Assembly (NCBI RefSeq): GCF_001552155.1
Contig: NZ_BCQQ01000067.1
Location: 1-37,272 of the forward strand
Length of the DNA stretch: 37,272 bases
Direction: 5' to 3'
Source: Actinomadura formosensis NBRC 14204
Lineage (GTDB): Bacteria; Actinomycetota; Actinomycetes; Streptosporangiales; Streptosporangiaceae
Shown here: one piece after another, positions 1 to 7,844 of the stretch
Layout: each line of letters begins with the position of its first letter
Numbering within the stretch: position 1 is the stretch's first letter
Position numbers and translations under genes: made by a program
The notes under the pieces: generated by a model
What the model saw: only the letters and a program-made list of their open reading frames with translations
Databases searched by the model: none
Told to the model about the DNA's origin: nothing

Positions 1-2059
1 CGCGGGAGCGGTCGAACGGGCGGTCGGCGTAGCCGGCGTCCTCCAGGGCGCGGGACGCGACCTCCACCGACACGAGCTCGATCGGGGCGCCGTCGCCGGG
101 CGCGTCGAGGGGGATCTCGGGGATGACACCGGCCCGCTCCGCCCCCGCGGCCCGCGTGATCGAGTCGACACCGCCGACGATGTTCGCCCAGAAACCGTCG
201 GCGTCGCGAGCCCCCGGAAAAACGCAGCCCATCCCGATGATCGCGATGTCGGCCCGGGAGGCGGCGCCCTCACCGGCCTCCCGCACCCCGATCTCGGCGG
301 CGCGGGCGGCCAGGAAGGCGGTCCCGCCGGACGTGACCTCCTCGTGGAGGGCGGCGATCCCGACCGTGGACCGGCGCAGCGCCGCGACCTGCCCCATCGC
401 GTACAAACCCTCCGCATACTGCCGGGCGGGCTCGACCGGCGTGTTCAGGCGCAGCCCCTTGCCGGCGACGCGCAGCCGGCCGAGGTTCAGCTTGTCCAGG
501 CGGCGGCGCACCTCCTGCGGCGGTGTCCCGGCCTGTTCCAGCTCGCGCCGGGTCTCCGCGAACGTCTCGACGTACGGGGTGCGGGCGCAGCGGATCGCGT
601 GGCCGGGCGCCGTCTCCAGCAGCGCCGTCCCCGCACAGGTGAGCGCGACACTCTGGTAGCCGGGCAGGATCGCCCCCACCGCGACCGCCTCGGGCGTGAA
701 CAGGTACGCGGTCCCCATCAGGACGCGGACGTCGGCGCCCCGCTCGGCCAGCGGACCCGCCAGCGCGGCGACCATCGCGGCGGACCGCGCGTCGTGCACG
801 CCGCCCGCGAACATCACCGACAGCTCCCCGGCGTCCTCGCCGACCGCCATCAGCCGCTCGACCTGCGCGTCCCACAGCGGGAAACTCGCGTACGGCCCGA
901 CGTGGCCGCCGGACTCGCCGCCCTCGAAGACGAACTTCCGCACGCCCGCGTCGAGGAAGCGCCCGAGCAGGGCCGGGAACGGGACGTGCAGGTAGGTGCT
1001 GATCCCGGCGGCCTCAAGCGGCGCCGCCTCCGCCGGGCCTCCGCCGGCGATGATCGCGTACGGAGCCCCGGTGTCGCGGACGGCGGCAAGTTGCTCCGCC
1101 CGCAGTTCCGGTGGCGCGATCCCGAGGACGCCGGCGCCCCAGGGCCGTTCGCCGAGCCGCTCGGCGGTCTCGCGCAGCAGCGCCCGCACCCGGCCGCCGT
1201 CCAGCAGGCCGAGCGACAGGAACGGCAGGCCGCCGTCCTGCGCGACCGCGCCCGCGAACGCCGACCCGTCGGTGAGCTGCGCCATCGGCCCCTGCACGAC
1301 CGCCGGATCGGCGCGCGACACCAGCGGCTCGGTCCGGACGGCGGCCCGGATGTGCAGGCGGATCTGCTCGCGGACGGCCTGCACCACTCCCCCGGCCGTC
1401 TTGTACCGGCCCGCGAGCGCGGCGGCCGGCGAGCCGGGCCGCGTCGGAACCGGCCCGCCCAGATCCATCTCCCGGACGAACGCGAACTGCTCGTCCAGCA
1501 CGACCCCGGCCGCGCCTCCGGCGACCGCCGCCGCGGCCGTGTGCGGGCCGATGTCCCCCGCCGCGTGAACCGGGACGTCGACGTCGGCGAGAAGCCGCTG
1601 GAGCAGGACGAACGCCGTCAGCTCGCCGGACCGCGCGATGAGCCCGACCTCCCCGGTGAGGCCGCGCGCGACACGGACGACGGCGGCGGCCTCCGCCGGG
1701 TCCGCGATCTCGATCAGCAGGCGGCGGCCGCGGGCGAATCCGGCGACGTCGAGCCAGTCGTCCGAGCGCAGCGCGGCGGCGCCCACGAGCACGGTGCCGA
1801 CGGCGGGCGGGAGCTCACCCGGCCGGACCCGGCAGCCGGGCGGGACGCGGACGCCGAACGGACCCGGCCACCAGCGGCGCACATCGGCCAGCGCGGCGAG
1901 TCCGGACGCCCGGTCGGCACCGAGGTCGAGCACCCCCGTTCCGCCCGCGCGCGCGACGGACACGGCGAGATGGGGGACGGGACGGCCGAACGGGGTGACC
2001 CCGATGATCTCCGGCCGCTCCCCCGGGCCCGTGCCGTATTCGCCCTTGTCCGCCGTCAT
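1..2059 (-). CDS. Large type I lipid/polyketide synthase, N-terminal part (NMO-like barrels fused to ketosynthase), runs off the left edge
   Basis: The frame stays open from the ATG at 2059 to the window edge, giving 686 codons without a stop. Residues 1 to about 220 look like a degenerate nitronate-monooxygenase-type barrel. A second, better conserved FMN barrel follows, with the family signature EGGESGGHVG at 379-388. It is of the 2-nitropropane dioxygenase/PfaD type that serves as enoyl reductase in polyunsaturated fatty-acid synthases. A ketosynthase begins at 604 (DIAIIGMGCVFPG). Its catalytic cysteine lies beyond the window. A weak GGGGGG Shine-Dalgarno (SD) sequence precedes the ATG. 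Canonical PfaD is a separate protein, so the N-terminal fusion is notable, although I recall similar architectures in actinobacterial synthases. The product is unknown. The PHA-synthase-like gene upstream is co-directional, 160 bp away, and may share the pathway. Confidence 0.85.
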   Translation of the reverse strand, partial: MTADKGEYGTGPGERPEIIGVTPFGRPVPHLAVSVARAGGTGVLDLGADRASGLAALADVRRWWPGPFGVRVPPGCRVRPGELPPAVGTVLVGAAALRSDDWLDVAGFARGRRLLIEIADPAEAAAVVRVARGLTGEVGLIARSGELTAFVLLQRLLADVDVPVHAAGDIGPHTAAAAVAGGAAGVVLDEQFAFVREMDLGGPVPTRPGSPAAALAGRYKTAGGVVQAVREQIRLHIRAAVRTEPLVSRADPAVVQGPMAQLTDGSAFAGAVAQDGGLPFLSLGLLDGGRVRALLRETAERLGERPWGAGVLGIAPPELRAEQLAAVRDTGAPYAIIAGGGPAEAAPLEAAGISTYLHVPFPALLGRFLDAGVRKFVFEGGESGGHVGPYASFPLWDAQVERLMAVGEDAGELSVMFAGGVHDARSAAMVAALAGPLAERGADVRVLMGTAYLFTPEAVAVGAILPGYQSVALTCAGTALLETAPGHAIRCARTPYVETFAETRRELEQAGTPPQEVRRRLDKLNLGRLRVAGKGLRLNTPVEPARQYAEGLYAMGQVAALRRSTVGIAALHEEVTSGGTAFLAARAAEIGVREAGEGAASRADIAIIGMGCVFPGARDADGFWANIVGGVDSITRAAGAERAGVIPEIPLDAPGDGAPIELVSVEVASRALEDAGYADRPFDRSR

Positions 2060-2219
2060 GCACTGCCCCCCGACGTACCGTGCGGCACCAACGGTGCGTC
2101 ACATTACGGTCGGCGACGCATTGATCACCGAGATGACACACCGGCGGGCGCGCTGATGGCGGCATCGCAAAGAAGATTGGACCGTCCCTTGGTGTGCGCA
2201 AGACCTGCGGCAGCGCCGG

Positions 2220-3227
2220 TCAGACGGTGAGCGCGGTGCGCTGCGCCCGGATCCCGTGCCTGACGGTGCCCTCGTCGAGCCACCGGTCCAGATGCCGCCA
2301 CGTGGTCGTTCTGGCCTCCGGTCCGGTCAGCACGCCGAGGTGGCCGCCGGACGCGATCTCAAAGCGCACCTCCGGCGCCCCGCCCAGCAGCCGCCCGAGC
2401 GGCCGGACGGCCCGGGCGGGCGCGAACGCGTCACCGCGTCCCGCGATGGCCAGCACCGGCACGCCGACCCGGCCGAGATCCACCCGCCGGCCGCCGATCT
2501 CGACGTCCCCGCCCATCAGCCCGCCGTCCCGGGAAAGGGACCGGTAGATCCGCCGGACGGCGTGCCCGGGATAGGCGATCTCCAAGCTCGCGAAATGATC
2601 GACCGCCTCGATCTGCTCCAGAAGATCGGCGTTGTCGAGATTGACCAGCATTTTGCAGGGACGCAGCACGTATCTGCCCACGCCGGCCGGCAGCCGGACC
2701 CGGTGCGCCGGCGGCGCCGCGTGCGCGTCCACCGGCGCGGCGATGGCGGTGACCGACGCGATCGGCAGGCCGGGGTCGGCGGCGGCGGCCAGCAGCGCGA
2801 CGATCCCGCCGAGGCACCAGCCGACGAGCTGGACGGGCTGGCCGCCCGCGTCCCGGCTGACCGCCCGGACCGCGGCCGGCAGCACGTCCCGCACCCAGCC
2901 CGCGAAACCCCGGACACGGTCGCGGTCCTCGGCCGGACCGTGATCGAGCAGGTAGCTGAGCCGCCCGGCGCGCACCACGTGCTCGGCGAGGCTGCACCCC
3001 CGGCGCAGGTCGTAGCAGCGCGCCGGCATGCCCGGCGGCGGGACGAACAGCACCGGCGGCCCGGCCGGCACCACCCCCTCCGGGGGACGGTAGCGGCACA
3101 CCGCCGGTCCATGGCCGTCGCCGATCGGCTCCGCCGGCATCGGGCGCAGATCGGCGACATGACCGTACAGCGCCAGCCGGAGGAGATTGGACGCGGCGTC
3201 TCGCGCGCCTCGCGGGGTGAGGATCAT
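2220..3227 (-). CDS. PHA-synthase-like alpha/beta hydrolase with cysteine nucleophile
   Basis: This is a 335-residue cytoplasmic alpha/beta-hydrolase with no signal peptide. The nucleophile elbow reads GWCLGG, with Cys138 where esterases have serine. A cysteine lipase-like box is the hallmark of PhaC polyhydroxyalkanoate synthases. The likely triad partners are Asp266 (GRGDAF) and His296 (SGGHLG). It is slightly shorter than class III PhaC (about 350-360 residues), and no phaE, phaA or phaB gene is visible. A true polymer synthase is therefore less likely than an acyltransferase or thioesterase using a covalent acyl-Cys intermediate. It lies just upstream of, and in the same direction as, the large NMO-KS synthase, so a role in releasing or transferring that enzyme's product is a reasonable inference. 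The ATG at 3227 is the only early in-frame start I favour. Confidence 0.8.
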   Translation of the reverse strand: MILTPRGARDAASNLLRLALYGHVADLRPMPAEPIGDGHGPAVCRYRPPEGVVPAGPPVLFVPPPGMPARCYDLRRGCSLAEHVVRAGRLSYLLDHGPAEDRDRVRGFAGWVRDVLPAAVRAVSRDAGGQPVQLVGWCLGGIVALLAAAADPGLPIASVTAIAAPVDAHAAPPAHRVRLPAGVGRYVLRPCKMLVNLDNADLLEQIEAVDHFASLEIAYPGHAVRRIYRSLSRDGGLMGGDVEIGGRRVDLGRVGVPVLAIAGRGDAFAPARAVRPLGRLLGGAPEVRFEIASGGHLGVLTGPEARTTTWRHLDRWLDEGTVRHGIRAQRTALTV

Positions 3228-3488
3228 TCGTCAGTGTCCATCCGCATTCGACGGTGACGGCGGAAACGCGGTGACCAAAGGCGGTCTCCCCCGTCCAGGC
3301 CATTGATACACCGGTCACCGCCCGGCGAAATCACCGCGCCGTTAATCCTGCGTGAACTCGGTTTGACAGCACGGGAGGGAGACGGCCGCGAGAATCTCGC
3401 GCAGGACGACGGCATCCCGCATAATGGTGATCACGTTCCGTGGCGGCGGGAGCGGCCCGTACCCCGTGCGGGCCGCCTCCGCCGGCGG

Positions 3489-4118
3489 TCAGCGGCGGAC
3501 ACGTCTGAACGGGCCGTCCCCCGGGAACTGCCGCGCCGCCCCCACCACCGCCGACAGCAGCGCGACCACGGCCGTCCCGCCGGCCAGGTTCAGGCCGGAG
3601 GTCGCGAGCGCCGCGTCGAACGGGCCGCGCACCGTCAGCGGCAGCACCGTCAGGACGAAAACGGCGATCGCGCCGATGCACACGAACGCCCGGACGGGAC
3701 GCGCCGCCGTCGCGAGCAGCAGGTGCATCAGCGCGGTCGCCTGGATCGTCACCGCCATCGCGCACAGCGCGTAGCTGGTCGCGGCGGGCGTCGCGGGGGT
3801 GTGGCCGCCCGCGAACACCGGGACCTGCACGCCGAACACCGTGCGCAGCGCCATCACCGCGGCGAACGCGAGGCCGCCGCCGAGCAGGGACGCGGAGATC
3901 CCCGTCCACCACAGCGGCCGCAGCGGACGGTCGGCGTCCTCGGAGATCTCCTCGTGCAGCGCGACGAAGTCCTCGTAGCGCTTCGGCGGCGCCTCCGGCG
4001 GGCGCCGACGCACCGTGGAGGGACACCGGAACGACCGTTCCCAGGGCCGTGGCGCAGGGCGGCCGACATGCCTGCCGGGCGGGCCGCCGGAGTACCACCC
4101 GAATGGCGAATCGGGCAT
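3489..4118 (-). CDS. Four-helix membrane protein, DUF6069-like
   Basis: The 209-residue protein starts at the ATG at 4118, directly behind a strong SD sequence (GGGGGAGGGA). A more upstream start at 4178 lacks this signal. The first 70 residues are polar and proline/arginine-rich, so probably a cytoplasmic tail. Four hydrophobic segments follow, at roughly 74-97, 113-135, 142-162 and 174-195. Their pattern, with a conserved-looking ALMHLLL motif, resembles the small actinobacterial DUF6069 membrane family, but my assignment is by topology and memory only. Function is unknown. It is co-directional with the downstream PHA-synthase-like gene across about 260 bp, so co-transcription is uncertain. 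Confidence 0.7.
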   Translation of the reverse strand: MPDSPFGWYSGGPPGRHVGRPAPRPWERSFRCPSTVRRRPPEAPPKRYEDFVALHEEISEDADRPLRPLWWTGISASLLGGGLAFAAVMALRTVFGVQVPVFAGGHTPATPAATSYALCAMAVTIQATALMHLLLATAARPVRAFVCIGAIAVFVLTVLPLTVRGPFDAALATSGLNLAGGTAVVALLSAVVGAARQFPGDGPFRRVRR

Positions 4119-4234
4119 GTTCCCTCCCCCGGGTGCGAACGTAGGGGGTGCTACCCGGGACCGATAGGCGGAACTCACCCCAGACCCACAATTTGCAGAC
4201 GTTTGGCCACCTCACCCGGCACGGCGAACATGCC

Positions 4235-4267
4235 GATCCCCCGCAGAGCCGGGCTCTGCGGGGGATC
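4235..4267 (-). terminator. Terminator downstream of glnII
   Basis: A perfect 14-bp inverted repeat (4235-4248 and 4254-4267, loop CCGGG) begins 15 bp after the glnII stop codon on the minus strand. There is no long T-run, as is common in high-GC actinomycetes. Confidence 0.75.
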
Positions 4268-4281
4268 GTCGTCGCGTCCGG

Positions 4282-5295
4282 TCAGACCTGGCCGGCCTTC
4301 TCCAGCGCCGCGCAGCAGGTGCTCGTGATCAGGCGGGTGACCACGTACGGGTCGACGTTGGCGTTCGGGCGGCGGTCCTCGATGTAGCCCTTCTTGTCCA
4401 CCTCGGCCTGCCACGGGATCCGCACGGACGCGCCGCGGTCCGACACGCCGTAGCTGAACTCGCTCCACGGGGCCGTCTCGTGCATCCCGGTGAGCCGGCG
4501 CTCGATGTCGGCGCCGTAGTTCGCGACGTGCTCGTCCGCCTTCTCGGCGAGCGCCTCGCACGCCGTGATGATCGCGTCGTAGCCCTCGCGCATGGCCTTG
4601 GTCGAGAAGTTCGTGTGCGCGCCGGCACCGTTCCAGTCGCCCTCCACCGGCTTCGGGTCGAGGGTCGCGGACACGTCGTGGTCCTCGGCGATGCGGTAGA
4701 GCAGCCACCGGGCGACCCACATGTGGTCACCGACCTCGACCGGGCCCGCCGGGCCGATCTGGAACTCCCACTGCCCCGGCATGACCTCGGCGTTGATGCC
4801 GGAGATCTTCAGCCCGGCCGCCAGGCAGGCGTCCATGTGGGCCTCGACGATGTCGCGTCCGAACACTTCGTCGGCGCCCACACCGCAGTAGTAGAAGCCC
4901 TGCGGGGCCGGGAAGCCGCGCTCGGGGAAGCCCAGCGGACGGCCGTCCTTGAAGAACGTGTACTCCTGCTCGATGCCGTGCCAGGAGTCCTGGTCCGCGT
5001 ATTGCTCGGCGATGGGACGCAGCTTGGCGCGGGTGTTGGTCTCGTGGGGCGTCCCGTCCACGAGGTAGACCTCGCACAGGACCAGCTTGTCGTCGCCGCC
5101 GCGGATGGGGTCGGGGCACGAGAAGACCGGCTTCAGCACGCAGTCCGAGTGGTCGCCGGGCGCCTGGTTGGTGCTGGATCCGTCGAAGCTCCAGTCCGGC
5201 AGGTCGGCGCCGTCGGCGAGGATCTTCGTCTTCGACCGCAGCCGCGCGGTCGGCTCGGTGCCGTCGATCCAGATGTACTCGGCCTTGTAGCTCAA
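4282..5295 (-). CDS. glnII: Glutamine synthetase type II
   Basis: The 337-residue protein makes glutamine from glutamate, ammonia and ATP. Length and sequence match GSII, the eukaryotic-like form found in actinomycetes and rhizobia beside the longer GSI. Diagnostic stretches are KAEYIWIDGTEP at the N-terminus, the WSFDGSST segment, GIEQEYT, the ATP-binding GAGAHTNFST motif and the C-terminal ENRRP-like DRRPNANVDPY motif. GSII lacks the adenylylation loop of GSI, so control is expected to be mainly transcriptional. The start codon is TTG at 5295, preceded at normal spacing by AAGGGGA. No in-frame ATG gives a full-length N-terminus. A GlnR-type box lies upstream at 5360-5397 and a strong terminator downstream. 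The gene is monocistronic. Confidence 0.96.
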   Translation of the reverse strand: MSYKAEYIWIDGTEPTARLRSKTKILADGADLPDWSFDGSSTNQAPGDHSDCVLKPVFSCPDPIRGGDDKLVLCEVYLVDGTPHETNTRAKLRPIAEQYADQDSWHGIEQEYTFFKDGRPLGFPERGFPAPQGFYYCGVGADEVFGRDIVEAHMDACLAAGLKISGINAEVMPGQWEFQIGPAGPVEVGDHMWVARWLLYRIAEDHDVSATLDPKPVEGDWNGAGAHTNFSTKAMREGYDAIITACEALAEKADEHVANYGADIERRLTGMHETAPWSEFSYGVSDRGASVRIPWQAEVDKKGYIEDRRPNANVDPYVVTRLITSTCCAALEKAGQV

Positions 5296-5359
5296 CGTCG
5301 GTCCCCTTCGTGTCCGCCTGGCCTCGTGGGTTCGGCCCTACAGAAGGTGCCAACCGGGC

Positions 5360-5397
5360 ATTTCGCCACTGTTGCCCGTTTGTGAACGGCATGTAAC
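5360..5397 (-). promoter_or_regulatory. Probable GlnR box upstream of glnII
   Basis: Reading towards glnII, four half-sites GTTAC, TTCAC, GCAAC and GAAAT are each separated by exactly 6 nt. This is the period of the actinomycete GlnR consensus (GTnAC-n6-GaAAC repeated twice). Sites 1, 3 and 4 match well and site 2 poorly. The box ends about 65 bp before the glnII start codon, a normal place for nitrogen-responsive control. Confidence 0.72.
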
Positions 5398-5570
5398 ACG
5401 CAACCTGACCGCCGAGACGTTCGTCACACACCCCGGACCCCGTCCCCGGCACCAGCGAAACCGAAATATTCCAGCAAATACCCAAATCCCCCACCCCCCT
5501 GCAATCTTCGGGTGTTCTTTACTCCACTGAAATCGTCGGCATGAAGTGTCCGTTCCAAGATGATCGAGTG

Positions 5571-5596
5571 ATCTCATAGCGGCACCGCCATGAGAT
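5571..5596. promoter_or_regulatory. 26-bp dyad before the beta-helix gene
   Basis: ATCTCAT (5571-5577) and ATGAGAT (5590-5596) form a perfect outer inverted repeat. GCGG and CCGC form an inner one around a CA centre, leaving one mismatched pair. It ends 32 bp before the start codon of the secreted beta-helix gene, consistent with an operator or a 5'-UTR hairpin. No regulator can be named. Confidence 0.5.
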
Positions 5597-5628
5597 TTAG
5601 CACCGCTGAAAAGAAACGGGGGAAAGGA

Positions 5629-6699
5629 ATGAAGCGGACTTTCGCGGTCTCGCTCAGCGCGGTCGTCGCCGCCGCCGGACTCGCCGCATTCGGGCCGGCC
5701 GCCCAGGCCTCGACACACGGCTGGAAAGGCGGACACTGGAAGGGCGGACATGTCCATGTCGTCCGGCCGGGCAAGTCGATCCAAGCGGCCGTCGACCACG
5801 CCAGACCCGGTGACGTCATCCAGCTCAAGGCGGGGTACTACGACGGAGGCATCTACGTCAACAAGCGCCTCACGATCCGCGGCGCGGGCTTCAAGACCGT
5901 CATCCGTCCCGGCCGCAAGGACCACTGCGCGAAGGCCGGGGTGCCCGGCATGGGATTCTGCGTGGTCGGCAATTACAAGCACCTGGTCCGGGGCGTGACG
6001 ATCAAGGACCTCACGGTGTGGAGGTTCAAGGAGACCGGCGTCTACGGCATGTACACCGACCGGCTGACGGTGGAACGCGTCCTGGCCAAGAAGAACGGCG
6101 AGTACGGCATCACCGAGTTCAGGTCCATCCGCGGCCGGTTCGTGCACAACTGGGCCATCGACAACGCCCTCGACGCCGGCATCTACGTGGGCGACATCAA
6201 GAACGCGCGCGGGACGATCGTCGCCGGGAACTACTCGTCCGGCAACACGCTGGGCCTGCTCGTCCGGCACGCCCACCACGTCAAGGCGTGGGGCAACAAG
6301 CTCGTCTACAACTGCGTCGGCGCCGCGCTCGTCAACGACGACCAGAGGGGCGGCCAGGGCCACACGAAGCTCTGGAACAACTACATCTCCAAGAACAACC
6401 GGTCCTGCCCGGCGCACGAGGAGGTCCCGCCGCTCGGCGGCACCGGCGTCCTCGTCCTCGGCGGCGACCACAACCTGATCACGGAGAACATCGTCACCCG
6501 GAACCGCGGGACGCTGCCCTCCTCCGGAGGCGTCGTGCTTCTCCCGAGCCCGGGCGGCCGGCCCGCACGCCACAACCTGATCAAGAACAACATCGTCCTC
6601 GGCAACTCACCGTACGACCTGGTCGACCAGAGCGGCAGCAAGACCAACCGCTTCCGCCACAACGAGTGCCGGACCTCCGACCCGCAGGGTCTCTGCTGA
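5629..6699 (+). CDS. Secreted right-handed parallel beta-helix protein
   Basis: The preferred start is the ATG at 5629, which gives a clean Sec signal peptide (MKRTF, a hydrophobic stretch, cleavage near AQA|S) and has GGGGG/AAAGGA purine tracts upstream. An ATG at 5590 would bury the signal peptide. The mature part opens with a His/Gly/Lys-rich stretch. It then shows the NosD/pectate-lyase-like pattern: IQAAVDHARPGDVIQLKAG, followed by repeated short strands such as NLITENIV and NLIKNNIV. Such proteins bind or cleave extracellular polysaccharide, but no catalytic residues can be assigned here. Four or more cysteines suggest disulphides in the exported form. It is monocistronic, divergent from glnII, and followed by a hairpin terminator. 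Confidence 0.85.
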   Translation: MKRTFAVSLSAVVAAAGLAAFGPAAQASTHGWKGGHWKGGHVHVVRPGKSIQAAVDHARPGDVIQLKAGYYDGGIYVNKRLTIRGAGFKTVIRPGRKDHCAKAGVPGMGFCVVGNYKHLVRGVTIKDLTVWRFKETGVYGMYTDRLTVERVLAKKNGEYGITEFRSIRGRFVHNWAIDNALDAGIYVGDIKNARGTIVAGNYSSGNTLGLLVRHAHHVKAWGNKLVYNCVGAALVNDDQRGGQGHTKLWNNYISKNNRSCPAHEEVPPLGGTGVLVLGGDHNLITENIVTRNRGTLPSSGGVVLLPSPGGRPARHNLIKNNIVLGNSPYDLVDQSGSKTNRFRHNECRTSDPQGLC

Positions 6700-6710
6700 C
6701 CCGATCGTCA

Positions 6711-6748
6711 TGAACCCCCTGGTCCCCGCCATGGGATCAGGGGGTTCA
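6711..6748 (+). terminator. Terminator of the beta-helix gene
   Basis: Inverted repeat TGAACCCCCTG (6711-6721) and CAGGGGGTTCA (6738-6748), 12 bp after the stop codon, with a smaller CCC/GGG pairing inside the loop. Confidence 0.75.
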
Positions 6749-6798
6749 CCTACCCGCCGCAGCACGTCCCGCTCAAGCCGCGCAGGCGGGATCCCTGA

Positions 6799-7770
6799 TC
6801 ACCGTGCAGGGCCGCCTCCACTGCGCAGAAACCGTTCGCCGAGGGGCGTCAGCGCATGATGCACCGTCTTGCCCCGGCGTTCGCTGGTGAGGAGACCGGC
6901 GCCGCGCAGGGCGGTGGCATGCTGGGACGCCGACGCCGCGCTGACCCCGAGCCGGGCCGCCAATGCCCCGGTCGTGAGCTCCCCGTCCGCGCCGACCAGC
7001 CGGATCACGGCCGCCCGGGTCCGGCCGAACACCTGCGGCAGGGCGTCGAGGGCGCCGCCCGTTCCGCTGAGCGGCCGGGACGCGGGAAGCACCACGGTCG
7101 CCGGGCCGTCGCCGCCGATCAGGACACGCGGTCCCGTGACGAACAACGAGGGGATGAGCAGGAGCCCGCGCCCCTGGAGGCGGACGTCGCCGCCGCACAG
7201 CGTTTCGATCTCCAGCACCGGGGGCGTCCAGCGGATGGCGGCGTGCAGGTTCCCCAGCAGGGCGCCGATTCCGAGGTCGGCCATCGTCCGGGCATGACCG
7301 GCCGCTTCGGCGCCCAGGTGAGCGCTCAGGTCGGACCACAGATCCGCCAGTGCGACCCGGTGGAAATCGCCGAGCCCGCGGATCAGCGTCCGCACCGTCT
7401 CCCCGTCCCCGGCGCCGAGGCGGGGCAGCCACGAGGCCGGGGGCCGCGGGCCGTACGACCGCTCCAGTTCGGCGCGGATCCGCCGTGCGGGCGTCGAGGC
7501 GACGGCGTCGAGTTCCGATTCGATCCCCGGCACGCGTGTGTACGGCGTCAGGAAGTCGGGAATCCAGCGCCCGGGCGGCACCAGGTCGAGCAGCAGACGG
7601 GACGGGCCGGTGAGCCTTGCGCGCGTACGCGATCGCCACGAACCGGCAATCGGCTCCGGCCCGCCCTCACGCAGCGCCTGAGCGCTGAGAACGGTCTGGG
7701 CGATCGGTGAGAGGCCGGGAGTGATGCGGATCCGGGTCAGGTCCTCATAGTCGAGCCAGAGCCGCAGCAT
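6799..7770 (-). CDS. ArsR-like winged-helix transcriptional regulator with DUF5937-type N-terminal region
   Basis: The C-terminal about 75 residues (from FGRTRAAVIRLV to LTPLGERFL) form a winged helix-turn-helix of the ArsR type. It has a recognition-helix region SAASASQHATALRGAGLL and a wing with SERRGKTVHHAL. The N-terminal 230 residues resemble the DUF5937 region fused to such domains in actinomycetes, probably a ligand-sensing part. DUF5937 proteins usually begin MLRL...DYEDL, so I prefer the ATG at 7770 (323 residues). In-frame ATGs at 7788 and 7809 are possible, and none has a good SD. The gene is divergent from the secreted hydrolase, only 74 bp away, so it most likely controls that gene and itself. 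Confidence 0.8.
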   Translation of the reverse strand: MLRLWLDYEDLTRIRITPGLSPIAQTVLSAQALREGGPEPIAGSWRSRTRARLTGPSRLLLDLVPPGRWIPDFLTPYTRVPGIESELDAVASTPARRIRAELERSYGPRPPASWLPRLGAGDGETVRTLIRGLGDFHRVALADLWSDLSAHLGAEAAGHARTMADLGIGALLGNLHAAIRWTPPVLEIETLCGGDVRLQGRGLLLIPSLFVTGPRVLIGGDGPATVVLPASRPLSGTGGALDALPQVFGRTRAAVIRLVGADGELTTGALAARLGVSAASASQHATALRGAGLLTSERRGKTVHHALTPLGERFLRSGGGPAR

Positions 7771-7844
7771 GGCCGGAATATACGACATTTCAGCTATTTC
7801 CAAAATCATTGCGCTCGGCGCAGAACCTCATGGAAGGTGCGCCC

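Noticed and set aside
344..2230. Long plus-strand frame of 628 codons
   Set aside because: It is opposite to the NMO-KS synthase, whose minus-strand translation has clear domains. The plus frame gives an Arg/Pro-rich product without any recognisable motif, typical of high-GC shadows.
2220..3227. Calling the hydrolase a genuine PHA synthase (phaC)
   Set aside because: The cysteine box fits, but no phaE/phaA/phaB or phasin gene is present and the neighbour is a lipid synthase. I kept the broader name.
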